Shown here piece by piece: positions 9,135 through 16,815 of a stretch of DNA of 64,000 nucleotides. Under the pieces are notes generated by a model that did no database searches, had not been told where the DNA came from, and was given only the letters and a program-made list of their open reading frames with translations. Both the position numbers and the translations under genes were made by a program. The number at the start of each line of letters is the position of its first letter. Within the stretch, counting starts at the first letter, position 1. Origin of the DNA: Saliterribacillus persicus (lineage in GTDB: Bacteria > Bacillota > Bacilli > Bacillales > Amphibacillaceae); assembly GCF_003337485.1 (NCBI RefSeq), contig NZ_QPJJ01000002.1:186001-250000 (forward strand), read 5' to 3'.

Positions 9135-9851
9135 TTAAAAAATTCCTTCCCACAATAAGTAAACTCCAGTAAATAATAAGATAATATAGATGAAAATCTG
9201 AAATAACTTTGAAGAAATATACTTAAAAATCAGCTGCCCTACAAAAAGGCCAAGAACCACAAGTGGTAATGCTGCCAAACTATGCGTCCAAACGAGCTTT
9301 GTAGTACCAGCAAAAAACACCTGAATAAGCATACTCAAAAAATAAATAAACAAATAAAAGGCAAGCGTCGTTGCGCGTAAGGTGTGCTTTGTTGTATTGG
9401 ACCCTGCAAAATAGATGAGTAATGGAGGTCCAGGCATACCAATACTTGTTGTGAATAGACCCGATAATCCTCCCACCGCGAGATCCCGCTTCCCGGTTTT
9501 CATAATGCGATACCGTAAAAGTAGTAAGACCGTTAAAACAAGCAAAATAATTCCCACTATCAGCTTTAATTCTTTTACGCTAACCATTAGAAAGATAAGA
9601 ATACCAGCTGGTAAACCAAACACACTCCCCAGAATAAACCTTTTTAAAATTCCAAAGTCAACATCCTTTTTAATTTTAAAGATCAAAGCGAGTGAAATGA
9701 CAAGAGATAGCAGTAAATTAATCTGGATCGCTTCTTTTGGTTCAAATAAGAGCAACAAAAATGGTGTTGCGATAATAGAAAAACCAAATCCGGTGCTTGT
9801 TTGAAGAATCGATGCTAATAAAATAATTATTATAAAAAGTAAAATATCCAT
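9135..9851 (-). CDS. TauE/SafE family sulfite/organic anion permease
   Basis: A 238-residue integral membrane protein with eight predicted helices. The family motif near the N-terminus (ILQTSTGFGFSIIATPFLLL) and its internal repeat in the second half (GLFTTSIGMPGPPLLIYFAG) are both visible. Members export sulfite, sulfoacetate or related anions; the substrate here is unknown. ATG at 9851 is preferred because GGAG lies 8 bases upstream; a longer frame from 9914 has no ribosome binding site and a non-hydrophobic extension. Confidence 0.85.
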   Translation of the reverse strand: MDILLFIIIILLASILQTSTGFGFSIIATPFLLLLFEPKEAIQINLLLSLVISLALIFKIKKDVDFGILKRFILGSVFGLPAGILIFLMVSVKELKLIVGIILLVLTVLLLLRYRIMKTGKRDLAVGGLSGLFTTSIGMPGPPLLIYFAGSNTTKHTLRATTLAFYLFIYFLSMLIQVFFAGTTKLVWTHSLAALPLVVLGLFVGQLIFKYISSKLFQIFIYIILLFTGVYLLWEGIF

Positions 9852-9975
9852 AGATTTCTCCTTCAGATTTCTACTTTTTATTATGACATAGATACTTTCG
9901 GGTGCAATGATCATTTAAACAGCTTCAGCAAGTAATAGCTTCCCAAGCTTATCAATCTCACTTATTAACAGATCT

Positions 9976-10002
9976 AGCGATAAGCCTAAAATAATTATCG
10001 CT
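9976..10002. terminator. Hairpin after the monooxygenase gene
   Basis: A perfect 8-bp inverted repeat AGCGATAA / TTATCGCT with an 11-base loop lies 11 bases downstream of the minus-strand monooxygenase stop. No T run follows, so its role as terminator is tentative. Confidence 0.4.
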
Positions 10003-10012
10003 TGGATAAGAT

Positions 10013-11632
10013 CTATTTAAAAAGCATGTGAAGTAAGTTAACCGCTTTTTCAGCCTCGATACTTTTCATATGAAAAGCTACATGTGTGTCCGGTCTTATG
10101 AAAAGAGTACTTCCAACTTCCATTCCAATTCGGCTTTCCATTTCTCGATAGACGTCATACATGAGCGGTAGTTTGTTTTCCATGATATAGGAATTTCCGC
10201 CTTTTACAATTAAAAATGGTGTAATAAGACCCTCAAATTCCGCTTCCAACTTTTTTGCTAAAGTCTGTGTACTTTTTACCATCTCTTTATCCTCTGCATC
10301 AATATACATGAAACAAAGAAAACCATATCTCTTTAATAGCTCATATAGCCGGATATCCGGTGCATCGTTTAATAACATTTTAATATCAGGAACTCGATCA
10401 CCCGCTTGAAGGGATTTAGATGAACGTCTTGAATCCACTAGCTTTTTATTTTTCTCGGTATCACGATAGTTATATTTTACATGTGATAAGCTTTCTGCCA
10501 TCTTTTTTTGTAACGCATCACTACTCAAAGCACTTCTCCCTATCCAGTTTCTTAATTGAGCTTGTGCCCCCTTCATCGAAATCATCCGTAATGTCCTGCT
10601 TGTTTGCTGGATAATATTCTCTGCCACTGGCCATCTCTCTTCTTGATACGTATCTAAATAACGATCACTCGCATATCCTTTTAGGACTGCACTTAACTTC
10701 CACGTCACATTAACAGCATCCTGTAGGCCAAGATTCATCCCTTGCCCCCCTAATGGATTATGAATATGTGCTGCATCACCGACAAAAAATACGCGATCAT
10801 GTCTATAATTTTCCACTTGTCTATGTGATGTTCCGAAATTGGAGACCCACGTCGTTTTTCCTATCTTAAGAGGGAATGGAACAAGACGAGCCACGCTTTC
10901 TTGTACATCCGCTTCTGTCAGGTTATCTTTATGTGGCAGGTGTTGAATGGTGAGGTCTAGACAAAGCACACGGAAGGTCCCATCGCGGTATGGGAAAAAA
11001 ACTGCTGCACCTTTTTTACTGATATAGACAGTAATATAAGCAGGATCTAAATCAGCAATGTGACTATCTGCGAGAAAGAAAGTCTTTCCTTCTTTCTCTC
11101 CTTTAAAATCAACATCTAACAGCTCCCTCACTTTACTATGAACACCATCACATGCTAATACATACTTTGCTTCATATTCTAAGCATGCTCCGTTATGATT
11201 AACGGTTACTAAAACATGGTCTCTTTCCTGAACAAGTGATACTAATTCGTGCTCCTTATCTACTTTTCCGCCTCCTTCCCTCAAATGCTCTTCTAATATA
11301 TCCTCTGTTTCATTTTGGGGAATGGTTAACAGATAAGGAAATCTACTTTCTAATTGATAAAATTTCAATAAGGAGGCCTTCCCACTATCAAAGGTGATTT
11401 TTGCCCGATGCCCTGGATAACCAGCCCCCACAAATTTCTCAGCAATCCCCAACACGTCAAATACCTCCAAGGTTCTTGCATGAATACCAATGGCTTTTGA
11501 AAAAGGCGAACGGTCCTTCCTTTTTTCAATACAAATGTAATCTATCCCACTTTTATTTAATGCATTCGCTGCGATTAATCCAGTTGGTCCCGCACCAATA
11601 ATCATCACGTCTGTTTTTACTCTTTCGACCAT
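10013..11632 (-). CDS. FAD-dependent aromatic-ring-type monooxygenase
   Basis: A 539-residue flavoprotein hydroxylase of the PheA/TfdB (PF01494) class. FAD-binding motifs in order: MIIGAGPTGLIAANAL at residues ~10-25, a central region ending in LACDGVHSKVRELL (DG motif), and GDAAHIHNPLGGQGMN near residue 287. A C-terminal thioredoxin-like extension of ~140 residues, as in phenol hydroxylase-type enzymes, follows. Such enzymes use NAD(P)H and O2 to hydroxylate phenolics or inactivate drugs such as rifampicin; the substrate is not resolvable. It is transcribed away from a TetR-family gene, with a perfect palindrome between them, so induction by an aromatic ligand is the natural model. Confidence 0.85.
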   Translation of the reverse strand: MVERVKTDVMIIGAGPTGLIAANALNKSGIDYICIEKRKDRSPFSKAIGIHARTLEVFDVLGIAEKFVGAGYPGHRAKITFDSGKASLLKFYQLESRFPYLLTIPQNETEDILEEHLREGGGKVDKEHELVSLVQERDHVLVTVNHNGACLEYEAKYVLACDGVHSKVRELLDVDFKGEKEGKTFFLADSHIADLDPAYITVYISKKGAAVFFPYRDGTFRVLCLDLTIQHLPHKDNLTEADVQESVARLVPFPLKIGKTTWVSNFGTSHRQVENYRHDRVFFVGDAAHIHNPLGGQGMNLGLQDAVNVTWKLSAVLKGYASDRYLDTYQEERWPVAENIIQQTSRTLRMISMKGAQAQLRNWIGRSALSSDALQKKMAESLSHVKYNYRDTEKNKKLVDSRRSSKSLQAGDRVPDIKMLLNDAPDIRLYELLKRYGFLCFMYIDAEDKEMVKSTQTLAKKLEAEFEGLITPFLIVKGGNSYIMENKLPLMYDVYREMESRIGMEVGSTLFIRPDTHVAFHMKSIEAEKAVNLLHMLFK

Positions 11633-11681
11633 AACTCCTCCTCCTTCGGTATAAATCTATATTATTTACAAGTTGTATATT

Positions 11682-11702
11682 TAAACTACATAATGTAGTT
11701 TA
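11682..11702. promoter_or_regulatory. Palindromic operator between monooxygenase and TetR genes
   Basis: TAAACTACA-TAA-TGTAGTTTA is a perfect 9-bp inverted repeat with a 3-base centre. It sits ~50 bases ahead of the monooxygenase start and ~130 ahead of the tetR start. Size and position fit a TetR-family dimer site controlling both genes. Confidence 0.7.
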
Positions 11703-11830
11703 TACTTAACATTATATTTAGTTTGAAATATCTTACAACAGATGATTTTTAACGATTTGTCGTTTAAACAACAGGATTTAAAGGATTGTATGTTAAGAAG
11801 GAGATATTTTACAAAGGAGCGATAATTGTT

Positions 11831-12427
11831 GTGAAAAAAATAGACCCTAGAGTGAAAAAGACACGAAGATCATTGAAGAGCGCGTTCGTAGAGCTTATCG
11901 GCGAAAAGGGGTTTGATGCTATTACCATTCAAGATATAAGTGCAAAAGCTGAGATCAATCGCGTAACTTTTTATCAGCATTATCAAGATAAGTATGATTT
12001 ATTAGAAAAGACAATAGAGGACATGCTCCAAAACCTGATTCAAAACGTATCACCGGAATCTCGAGAAGATTTAATTGCTAAAAAAGATGAGCCTAGTGTT
12101 GTTTTTCTTAATCTTTTTCAATTTGTTTATGATCATCGGATTTTCTTTACAACGATGTTTGGGGAAAATGGTGTTCCTACCTTTCAATATCGCATGTCAA
12201 AAACGGTACAGCAATTTGTATCGGAAACGATAGAGGAGCTTACCTTAACCGTTCACGAACGAAAGGTACCAAAGGAGATTATCGTACATTACGTTACTGC
12301 TGCAAGTATTGGTTTAATAACCTATTGGATCGAAACCGATATGCAGTATTCCCCGAGATATATGGCAAAACAACTCGCTTTACTTGAGAAAATTGGTCCC
12401 ATAAACGCTGCACTCGGAACACACTAA
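11831..12427 (+). CDS. TetR/AcrR family transcriptional regulator
   Basis: A 198-residue repressor. The N-terminal HTH spans residues ~8-55 (RSLKSAFVELIGEKGF, then ITIQDISAKAEINRVTFYQH), and the C-terminal ligand/dimer domain is of the TetR_C_8 kind (YDHRIFFTTMF near the middle). It is transcribed divergently from the flavin monooxygenase and probably represses it and itself through the palindrome at 11682-11702. GTG at 11831 is chosen because AAAGGAG lies 11 bases upstream; an in-frame TTG at 11786 would add 15 residues that do not look like the family. Confidence 0.87.
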   Translation: MKKIDPRVKKTRRSLKSAFVELIGEKGFDAITIQDISAKAEINRVTFYQHYQDKYDLLEKTIEDMLQNLIQNVSPESREDLIAKKDEPSVVFLNLFQFVYDHRIFFTTMFGENGVPTFQYRMSKTVQQFVSETIEELTLTVHERKVPKEIIVHYVTAASIGLITYWIETDMQYSPRYMAKQLALLEKIGPINAALGTH

Positions 12428-12527
12428 TTAACAAAAATAAATATTAGCTGCCCAAAATTTTACTAAAAAAATAGGCACATCCTTTCTCTAGGTGAATACC
12501 CTATTACAGAGAGGAGAGGATAAGCAA

Positions 12528-12926
12528 ATGAATCATGAAAATTATGGGCATCAACAGTATCCGCAAAACTTACATGACACATGTGAGCAACTGAAGTATT
12601 ATCATGTCACGGTTTCCTTAAAAGACGGTACAACGTTTGATGGTATTATTGAAAATGTAGATGCTGAAAATGTCATCATTTTAGTTGGAGAAGATGTTAT
12701 GGACCGCGAAGATAACACACCAGATCAATCACGCCAAGTCTTTAATCCATATGGCGGCGGAGGTTATGGCCCTTATGGTGGTGGGGGTTATGGTCCCTAT
12801 GGATATCCTCCAAGAAGGGTACGGAGATATAGAAGACGTAATTTCCCGCTAGGTGCGTTAGCAGCATTAACACTTTTACCTTTTATTGCACCACTGGCGT
12901 ACAACAATCCATATCCATATTACTAG
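12528..12926 (+). CDS. Small Sm-like protein with Gly/Tyr-rich tail
   Basis: A 132-residue protein. Residues ~20-55 (YYHVTVSLKDGTTFDGIIEN, then AENVIILVGEDV) look like an Sm/LSm-type five-strand barrel: hydrophobic-Thr-Val-Leu-Lys-Asp-Gly-x-x-Phe-Gly-Ile-Ile. A Gly-Tyr-Pro repeat (GGGGYGPY twice), an Arg-rich stretch (RRVRRYRRRNF) and a short hydrophobic segment ending in tyrosines follow. I do not know a named family. The composition resembles bacillar spore-coat or surface-associated proteins. ATG at 12528 follows GAGAGGATAAGC. It has its own terminator. Confidence 0.65.
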   Translation: MNHENYGHQQYPQNLHDTCEQLKYYHVTVSLKDGTTFDGIIENVDAENVIILVGEDVMDREDNTPDQSRQVFNPYGGGGYGPYGGGGYGPYGYPPRRVRRYRRRNFPLGALAALTLLPFIAPLAYNNPYPYY

Positions 12927-12931
12927 ACAGA

Positions 12932-12967
12932 AAAAGTGCGTATCCGCCTCCCGGGATACGCACTTTT
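12932..12967 (+). terminator. Rho-independent terminator
   Basis: AAAAGTGCGTATCC and GGATACGCACTTTT form a 14-bp stem followed by T, directly after the Sm-like gene. Confidence 0.92.
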
Positions 12968-13012
12968 TTCTCATTTTTCATTTTACAATTTCATTTCATT
13001 TTCCCAAAAAAT

Positions 13013-13038
13013 GTTTAAGATTCATTCGATTAGGTTAT
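13013..13038 (+). promoter_or_regulatory. Sigma-B-like promoter for sspH and the SDR gene
   Basis: GTTTAA, a 14-base spacer and GGTTAT match the general-stress sigma-B consensus (GTTTAA-N13-15-GGGTAT) at 11 of 12 positions. It ends 67 bases ahead of the sspH ATG. The downstream SDR resembles a sigma-B-controlled general stress protein of Bacillus, which supports the call. Confidence 0.55.
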
Positions 13039-13104
13039 TTTATTTACGTAAGTAATTAAATGCATAAGTAAAAAAATCAACAACATTTTATGGAGGCGAT
13101 ATAC

Positions 13105-13287
13105 ATGAATCTTATGCGAGCAAAAGAAATCAAAGATGATCCAGTTATGCAGGATGTTATATATAACGGAGAATATGTCTACATTCAATCTGTAGATGAT
13201 GATCGACAAATTGCACTCGTGAACTATACAAAAGAATCAGAGGATGCATTTGAAGTAGACGTAACAAATTTATACGAAGAAAATTAA
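13105..13287 (+). CDS. sspH: H-type small acid-soluble spore protein
   Basis: A 60-residue protein with the H-type signature: MNLMRAKEIKDDPVMQDV, then YNGEYVYIQSVDDD, and an acidic C-terminus. H-type SASPs are minor proteins of the spore core, synthesised late in the forespore; this marks the organism as an endospore former. ATG at 13105 is preceded by TATGGAGG at 8 bases. It lies 27 bases ahead of an SDR gene, so the two may form one unit. A sigma-B-like promoter upstream is unusual for a SASP gene and may mainly serve the SDR. Confidence 0.82.
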   Translation: MNLMRAKEIKDDPVMQDVIYNGEYVYIQSVDDDRQIALVNYTKESEDAFEVDVTNLYEEN

Positions 13288-13314
13288 GATAAGACTACAG
13301 GAGGAAGCAGCAAC

Positions 13315-14181
13315 ATGAACCCAAGCGATATGCAAAAAGGAAGTACACCGCGACAAAAACAAAATAGACAGCCTGGTATTGAATCAGAAATGAATCCTTT
13401 ACCACATCAGCCTACCGAGTATAAAGGCTCTGATAAGTTAAAAGGAAAATCTGCTTTAATTACAGGTGGCGATAGTGGAATTGGACGAGCAGTAGCTATT
13501 GTCTATGCGAAAGAAGGTGCTAACGTTGCTATTTCGTATCTTGACGAGCATGAAGATGCTGAAGCTACTAAGAAGATGGTGGAAGCGGAGGGCGTAAAAT
13601 GTATCCTCCTTCCTGGTGATATCAAAGAATCTTCTCATTGTGATGAATTGGTTAAGAAAACAGTGGATGCATTTGGCGCTATCAATATATTGGTCAACAA
13701 TGCAGCCATTCAATATGTAAAAGAGGATGTATTGGATATTTCAAATGAGCAATTTGAAGAAGTATTCCAAACAAATTTCTTTTCACAATTTTATCTCACC
13801 AAAGCAGCTGTCCGCCATATGAATTCTGGTGACGCCATTATTAGTACGTCATCGATCAATGCGTATAAAGGAAATGGCAAACTGATGGATTATACAGCGA
13901 CCAAGGGTGCTATTACTGCATTTACAAGAAGTATTGCACAAAGCCTGGCAAGTAAAGGCATTCGTGCAAATTCTGTAGCACCAGGACCTGTCTGGACACC
14001 ACTAATCCCAGCTTCCTTTAGTGAAGAGGAAGTGGAAGAGTTTGGTCAAGATGGATTAATGGGTAGACCAGGTCAACCTTCTGAGCATGCTTGGCCATAT
14101 GTCATGCTAGCTTCAGACGAATCATCGTATATGACAGGACAAGCCATCCATGTAAATGGTGGATCTTGGACTTCATCTTAA
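13315..14181 (+). CDS. SDR family oxidoreductase, general stress protein 39-like
   Basis: A 288-residue classical-type short-chain dehydrogenase with a ~45-residue polar N-terminal extension (MNPSDMQKGSTPRQKQNRQ), typical of the Gsp39/YdaD/YhxC/YhdF group. The cofactor loop is TGGDSGIGRA, the structural motif is NNAA, and the catalytic triad is Ser (STSS), Tyr and Lys (YTATKGA). Acidic residues after the second strand suggest NAD preference. Substrate is unknown; homologues are induced by salt, ethanol and heat. AGGAGG lies 10 bases upstream. Confidence 0.88.
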   Translation: MNPSDMQKGSTPRQKQNRQPGIESEMNPLPHQPTEYKGSDKLKGKSALITGGDSGIGRAVAIVYAKEGANVAISYLDEHEDAEATKKMVEAEGVKCILLPGDIKESSHCDELVKKTVDAFGAINILVNNAAIQYVKEDVLDISNEQFEEVFQTNFFSQFYLTKAAVRHMNSGDAIISTSSINAYKGNGKLMDYTATKGAITAFTRSIAQSLASKGIRANSVAPGPVWTPLIPASFSEEEVEEFGQDGLMGRPGQPSEHAWPYVMLASDESSYMTGQAIHVNGGSWTSS

Positions 14182-14186
14182 ATTAG

Positions 14187-14227
14187 AAAAAAGTTGAATT
14201 GGATCCCCCTTCCAATTCAACTTTTTT
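14187..14227. terminator. Bidirectional terminator
   Basis: A 17-bp stem AAAAAAGTTGAATTGGA / TCCAATTCAACTTTTTT with a 7-base loop lies between the convergent SDR and diguanylate cyclase genes and has T runs on both strands. Confidence 0.93.
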
Positions 14228-14272
14228 AGTTTACGTTATACTTTTCAATCCCGACTACAATGGAAAGAGTTT

Positions 14273-15817
14273 TTATTTAGCTTTTCTTTTAGAAGCATAC
14301 ATTGCTTTATCTGCTTTCTTATAAAGATGCTTTAACTCTTCACCGTCTTTAGGGTAGATACTATAACCACCGCTGGTATTTATCGTAATGTTTTTTTGAT
14401 GATAAACAAACGTATCAATCATCTCAGTTAAAAAATAAGTAATTTCTTCTTCTGCTTGCTGAGGTTCGTTTATGTGCTCTAGCAACACAATAAACTCATC
14501 TCCACCCATCCTGAAAACATGCGCATCAAGTGAGAAAATTCTTGTTAATTCCGAAGAAAAATGTTGCAACGCTTTATCACCAATGAAATGGCCATAATTG
14601 TCGTTAATCTGCTTAAACTTGTTCAGATCCAATACTAAAAATGCGAAAGATGCTTCTCTCTTTTTCGCATTTGCAAGGATCTCTGGAAATTTATTCATAA
14701 AAGCTAATCTATTCGGCAGACCCGTCAAAGCATCATGATAAGCCAAAAACGTAATTTCTTCTTGCTGTTTTTTTTGCTCTGTAACATCACGCATTAAAAA
14801 GATAGCAAGTTCTTCCCCTTCTACCGTAATTAAATCTGTGTCCACTAATAATTCTGCTCTTTGTCCATTATCATCGATGATACTAATATCTGTATTTCTG
14901 AGTGCTTGTTTCTCCGTAAACATGGTCTCAATCTGTTGTTTTAATAATTCTCTCTGTTGTGATGGAAAATAATTGCTCATATCCGAATCTTTTAACTTGT
15001 CTATGCTTATATTAAACATTTTAGAAGCAAACGGGTTAATGTCTTGTATTTCTAAATTTTTATTTAATAAAATAATACCAGAAGGTGATAAATCAAATAA
15101 CAGTCGGTATCTTTTCTCAAAATGTGGTAAGAAATCAAAGTTTTTTATCGCTAAATAAAGTGCAATGACAAAGAAAATAGTTCCAAAGATTTGAAGTGGA
15201 GGCAGTTCTCGAAAAGCTGGAGAATTCGCATAAAAAATATTTGTCACTAATACCCAAATCACCATCAATACAAGTCCAATCATTAATATAGGTAGGAATT
15301 TCTCATTTTTCTTTCCAGCTTCTGATCTATGAAATTTATAAACCATCCTTAAAACAAGAAATAAATATAACCATTGCATCAATAAGCCAACATGAAAACC
15401 AGGACCAAATATCACAACGGCCCTCTTATCCACTACTAGCATTTCTTTTATAAACCATCCATCAATCGAAGCTGTAGTTAAATGATAAATTAATGGAACA
15501 AGTAACATCACATAATACCACATTGGTAATTTCTGCTTGCCAAAAAACAGAGTAATCTTTGCAAATAGTGTCATTAACAAGATATGCAAAAGAGAATAGA
15601 CAGGAAATTCTACCCATGTTAAAAGAAATTGCTTGCTCTCTGGAGCTAAATTGTACTCTAATAATAACAGTATAAAAATTAAGGAAAAGCCAAATAGGAT
15701 CATGGCTGTTAACTTATGCGCTACATTGTTTATATTTTTAGTTAAGGTAGTCGTCCCTAGATAGAAAGAGAAGAAGGCTGGTATAATATGAATGATAAAG
15801 ACAAATGTATAACTCAT
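14273..15817 (-). CDS. Membrane-bound diguanylate cyclase (7TM-PAS-GGDEF)
   Basis: A 514-residue sensor enzyme. Residues ~1-230 contain seven hydrophobic helices of the histidine-kinase 7TM N-terminal type. A PAS domain (LFDLSPSGIILLNKNLEIQD, with HTH-free linker) spans ~235-350, and a GGDEF domain ~355-514. The active-site motif RMGGDEFIVLL is intact (near residue 435), as is the metal-binding LAYHDALTGLPNR lead-in, so it should make cyclic di-GMP from GTP. The allosteric I-site RxxD expected nine residues before GGDEF reads SLDA, so product inhibition is probably lost. GAGGAG lies 6 bases before the ATG. Monocistronic. Confidence 0.88.
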   Translation of the reverse strand: MSYTFVFIIHIIPAFFSFYLGTTTLTKNINNVAHKLTAMILFGFSLIFILLLLEYNLAPESKQFLLTWVEFPVYSLLHILLMTLFAKITLFFGKQKLPMWYYVMLLVPLIYHLTTASIDGWFIKEMLVVDKRAVVIFGPGFHVGLLMQWLYLFLVLRMVYKFHRSEAGKKNEKFLPILMIGLVLMVIWVLVTNIFYANSPAFRELPPLQIFGTIFFVIALYLAIKNFDFLPHFEKRYRLLFDLSPSGIILLNKNLEIQDINPFASKMFNISIDKLKDSDMSNYFPSQQRELLKQQIETMFTEKQALRNTDISIIDDNGQRAELLVDTDLITVEGEELAIFLMRDVTEQKKQQEEITFLAYHDALTGLPNRLAFMNKFPEILANAKKREASFAFLVLDLNKFKQINDNYGHFIGDKALQHFSSELTRIFSLDAHVFRMGGDEFIVLLEHINEPQQAEEEITYFLTEMIDTFVYHQKNITINTSGGYSIYPKDGEELKHLYKKADKAMYASKRKAK

Positions 15818-16226
15818 AGCGCTTCTCCTCTTCTCTTAATAGAGTCTTTATTTCATCATAGAATAATATACTATCTTGAAAATATCATATCTTTTTGTTC
15901 CTTATTCCTTTTTTATTTTATGATACTATTTTACCATATAAATGCTTTTAAGCAATATTTACAGCTTGTTTCGCCTGTGTATTAATTATAAATGCCTATA
16001 TTTTGTCAAATTCCCTCTTTATCCTTTAAACGGAATTTATTGTGTCCAAGATATCTATTCTATTACAGTACCATTACATTTTTATTGTAATTGTGCTTAT
16101 TGGCGCTTTTAAGGATTAAAATACTTATCCTGTGGTATGTAATAAGTAATTAGTTTTTATGATGACGCATAAATAATATTAACGAGAGATTTTTTTAACA
16201 GAAAACTTTGGATGGTGAGATTCCTT
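15818..16226. other. Intergenic region upstream of the diguanylate cyclase
   Basis: About 410 AT-rich bases between the cyclase start and the promoter at 16227. Short open frames lack ribosome binding sites. No repeat or RNA-like structure was recognised. Confidence 0.4.
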
Positions 16227-16256
16227 TTGTTAAAGTTCCACTGGACATGGTATAAT
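16227..16256 (+). promoter_or_regulatory. Strong sigma-A promoter with extended -10
   Basis: TTGTTA, an 18-base spacer and TATAAT preceded by TGG (extended -10). The next gene in this direction is the zinc-motif microprotein at 16480, so the transcript would have a leader of about 215 bases. Confidence 0.65.
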
Positions 16257-16479
16257 GGATGGGTACAAATTCGATAAAACCTTTTCTTCCACAACTTTGT
16301 TAGCGCATACAAATTTTGTCCTCTCCATTAATCTGTTCCTGAATTAGGCATTAAGTAAGTTATTTATATATATTTAATGCACAAGGAGCTTGATAAAGAT
16401 AAGCTAGCTTTTCACACAATCTCTATGCATCATATTAGCCTGTCTTATTGCTCCAAAAATTTAAAAGGAGGAATTATCT

Positions 16480-16659
16480 GTGAGGTGTAAAAGCTGTAAC
16501 GGTGAGGGTTTACTTCGTTGTCCAGATTGCTCGGGTGAAGGAATTGACTATAGGATTCATAAGTGTGAAAATTGCGTAGGTGAGGGAGAAATTGCATGTG
16601 CAACATGTGAAGGTACTGGAAAAGTAGGCTTGCTGAAAAAAGTAAAATCAAAGACATAA
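16480..16659 (+). CDS. DnaJ-type zinc-finger microprotein (four CxxCxGxG motifs)
   Basis: A 59-residue protein made almost entirely of four cysteine motifs: CKSCNGEG, CPDCSGEG, CENCVGEG and CATCEGTG, ending in a basic tail (KKVKSK). The CxxCxGxG repeat is the zinc-binding signature of the DnaJ cysteine-rich domain, which binds two zinc ions with four such motifs. Here it stands alone, without a J domain or substrate-binding domain. The GTG start has AAAAGGAGG 8 bases upstream and a strong promoter further up; a terminator follows. It may act as a mini-chaperone, thiol oxidoreductase or zinc store; function is inference only. Confidence 0.85.
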   Translation: MRCKSCNGEGLLRCPDCSGEGIDYRIHKCENCVGEGEIACATCEGTGKVGLLKKVKSKT

Positions 16660-16694
16660 TTTTTTTAATCGCATATCTAGAAGTGAAAAGGAAG

Positions 16695-16732
16695 AAAGCA
16701 TAGACTTAGTTTTTACTAGAGTCTATGCTTTT
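16695..16732 (+). terminator. Rho-independent terminator of the microprotein gene
   Basis: AAAGCATAGACT and AGTCTATGCTTT form a 12-bp stem followed by T, about 35 bases after the stop. Confidence 0.88.
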
Positions 16733-16778
16733 TGCGTTTTTTATTGATCCTTCATATTATATGATTATAATCATCATT

Positions 16779-16807
16779 AAAAAAAAAAGAGGAGATAGAT
16801 CTCCCCT
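16779..16807 (-). terminator. Terminator of the catalase gene
   Basis: On the minus strand an 8-bp stem AGGGGAGA / TCTCCTCT (one G-T pair) with a 4-base loop is followed by a run of ten T, 9 bases after the katE stop. Confidence 0.85.
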
Positions 16808-16815
16808 TTAATCAT

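Noticed and set aside
9415-9804. Plus-strand open frame of 129 codons inside the TauE-type gene
   Set aside because: Antisense shadow of a hydrophobic membrane gene; no ribosome binding site.
16263-16350. Short frame starting at the -10 of the 16227 promoter
   Set aside because: The ATG overlaps the TATAAT box, so a transcript would begin downstream of it.
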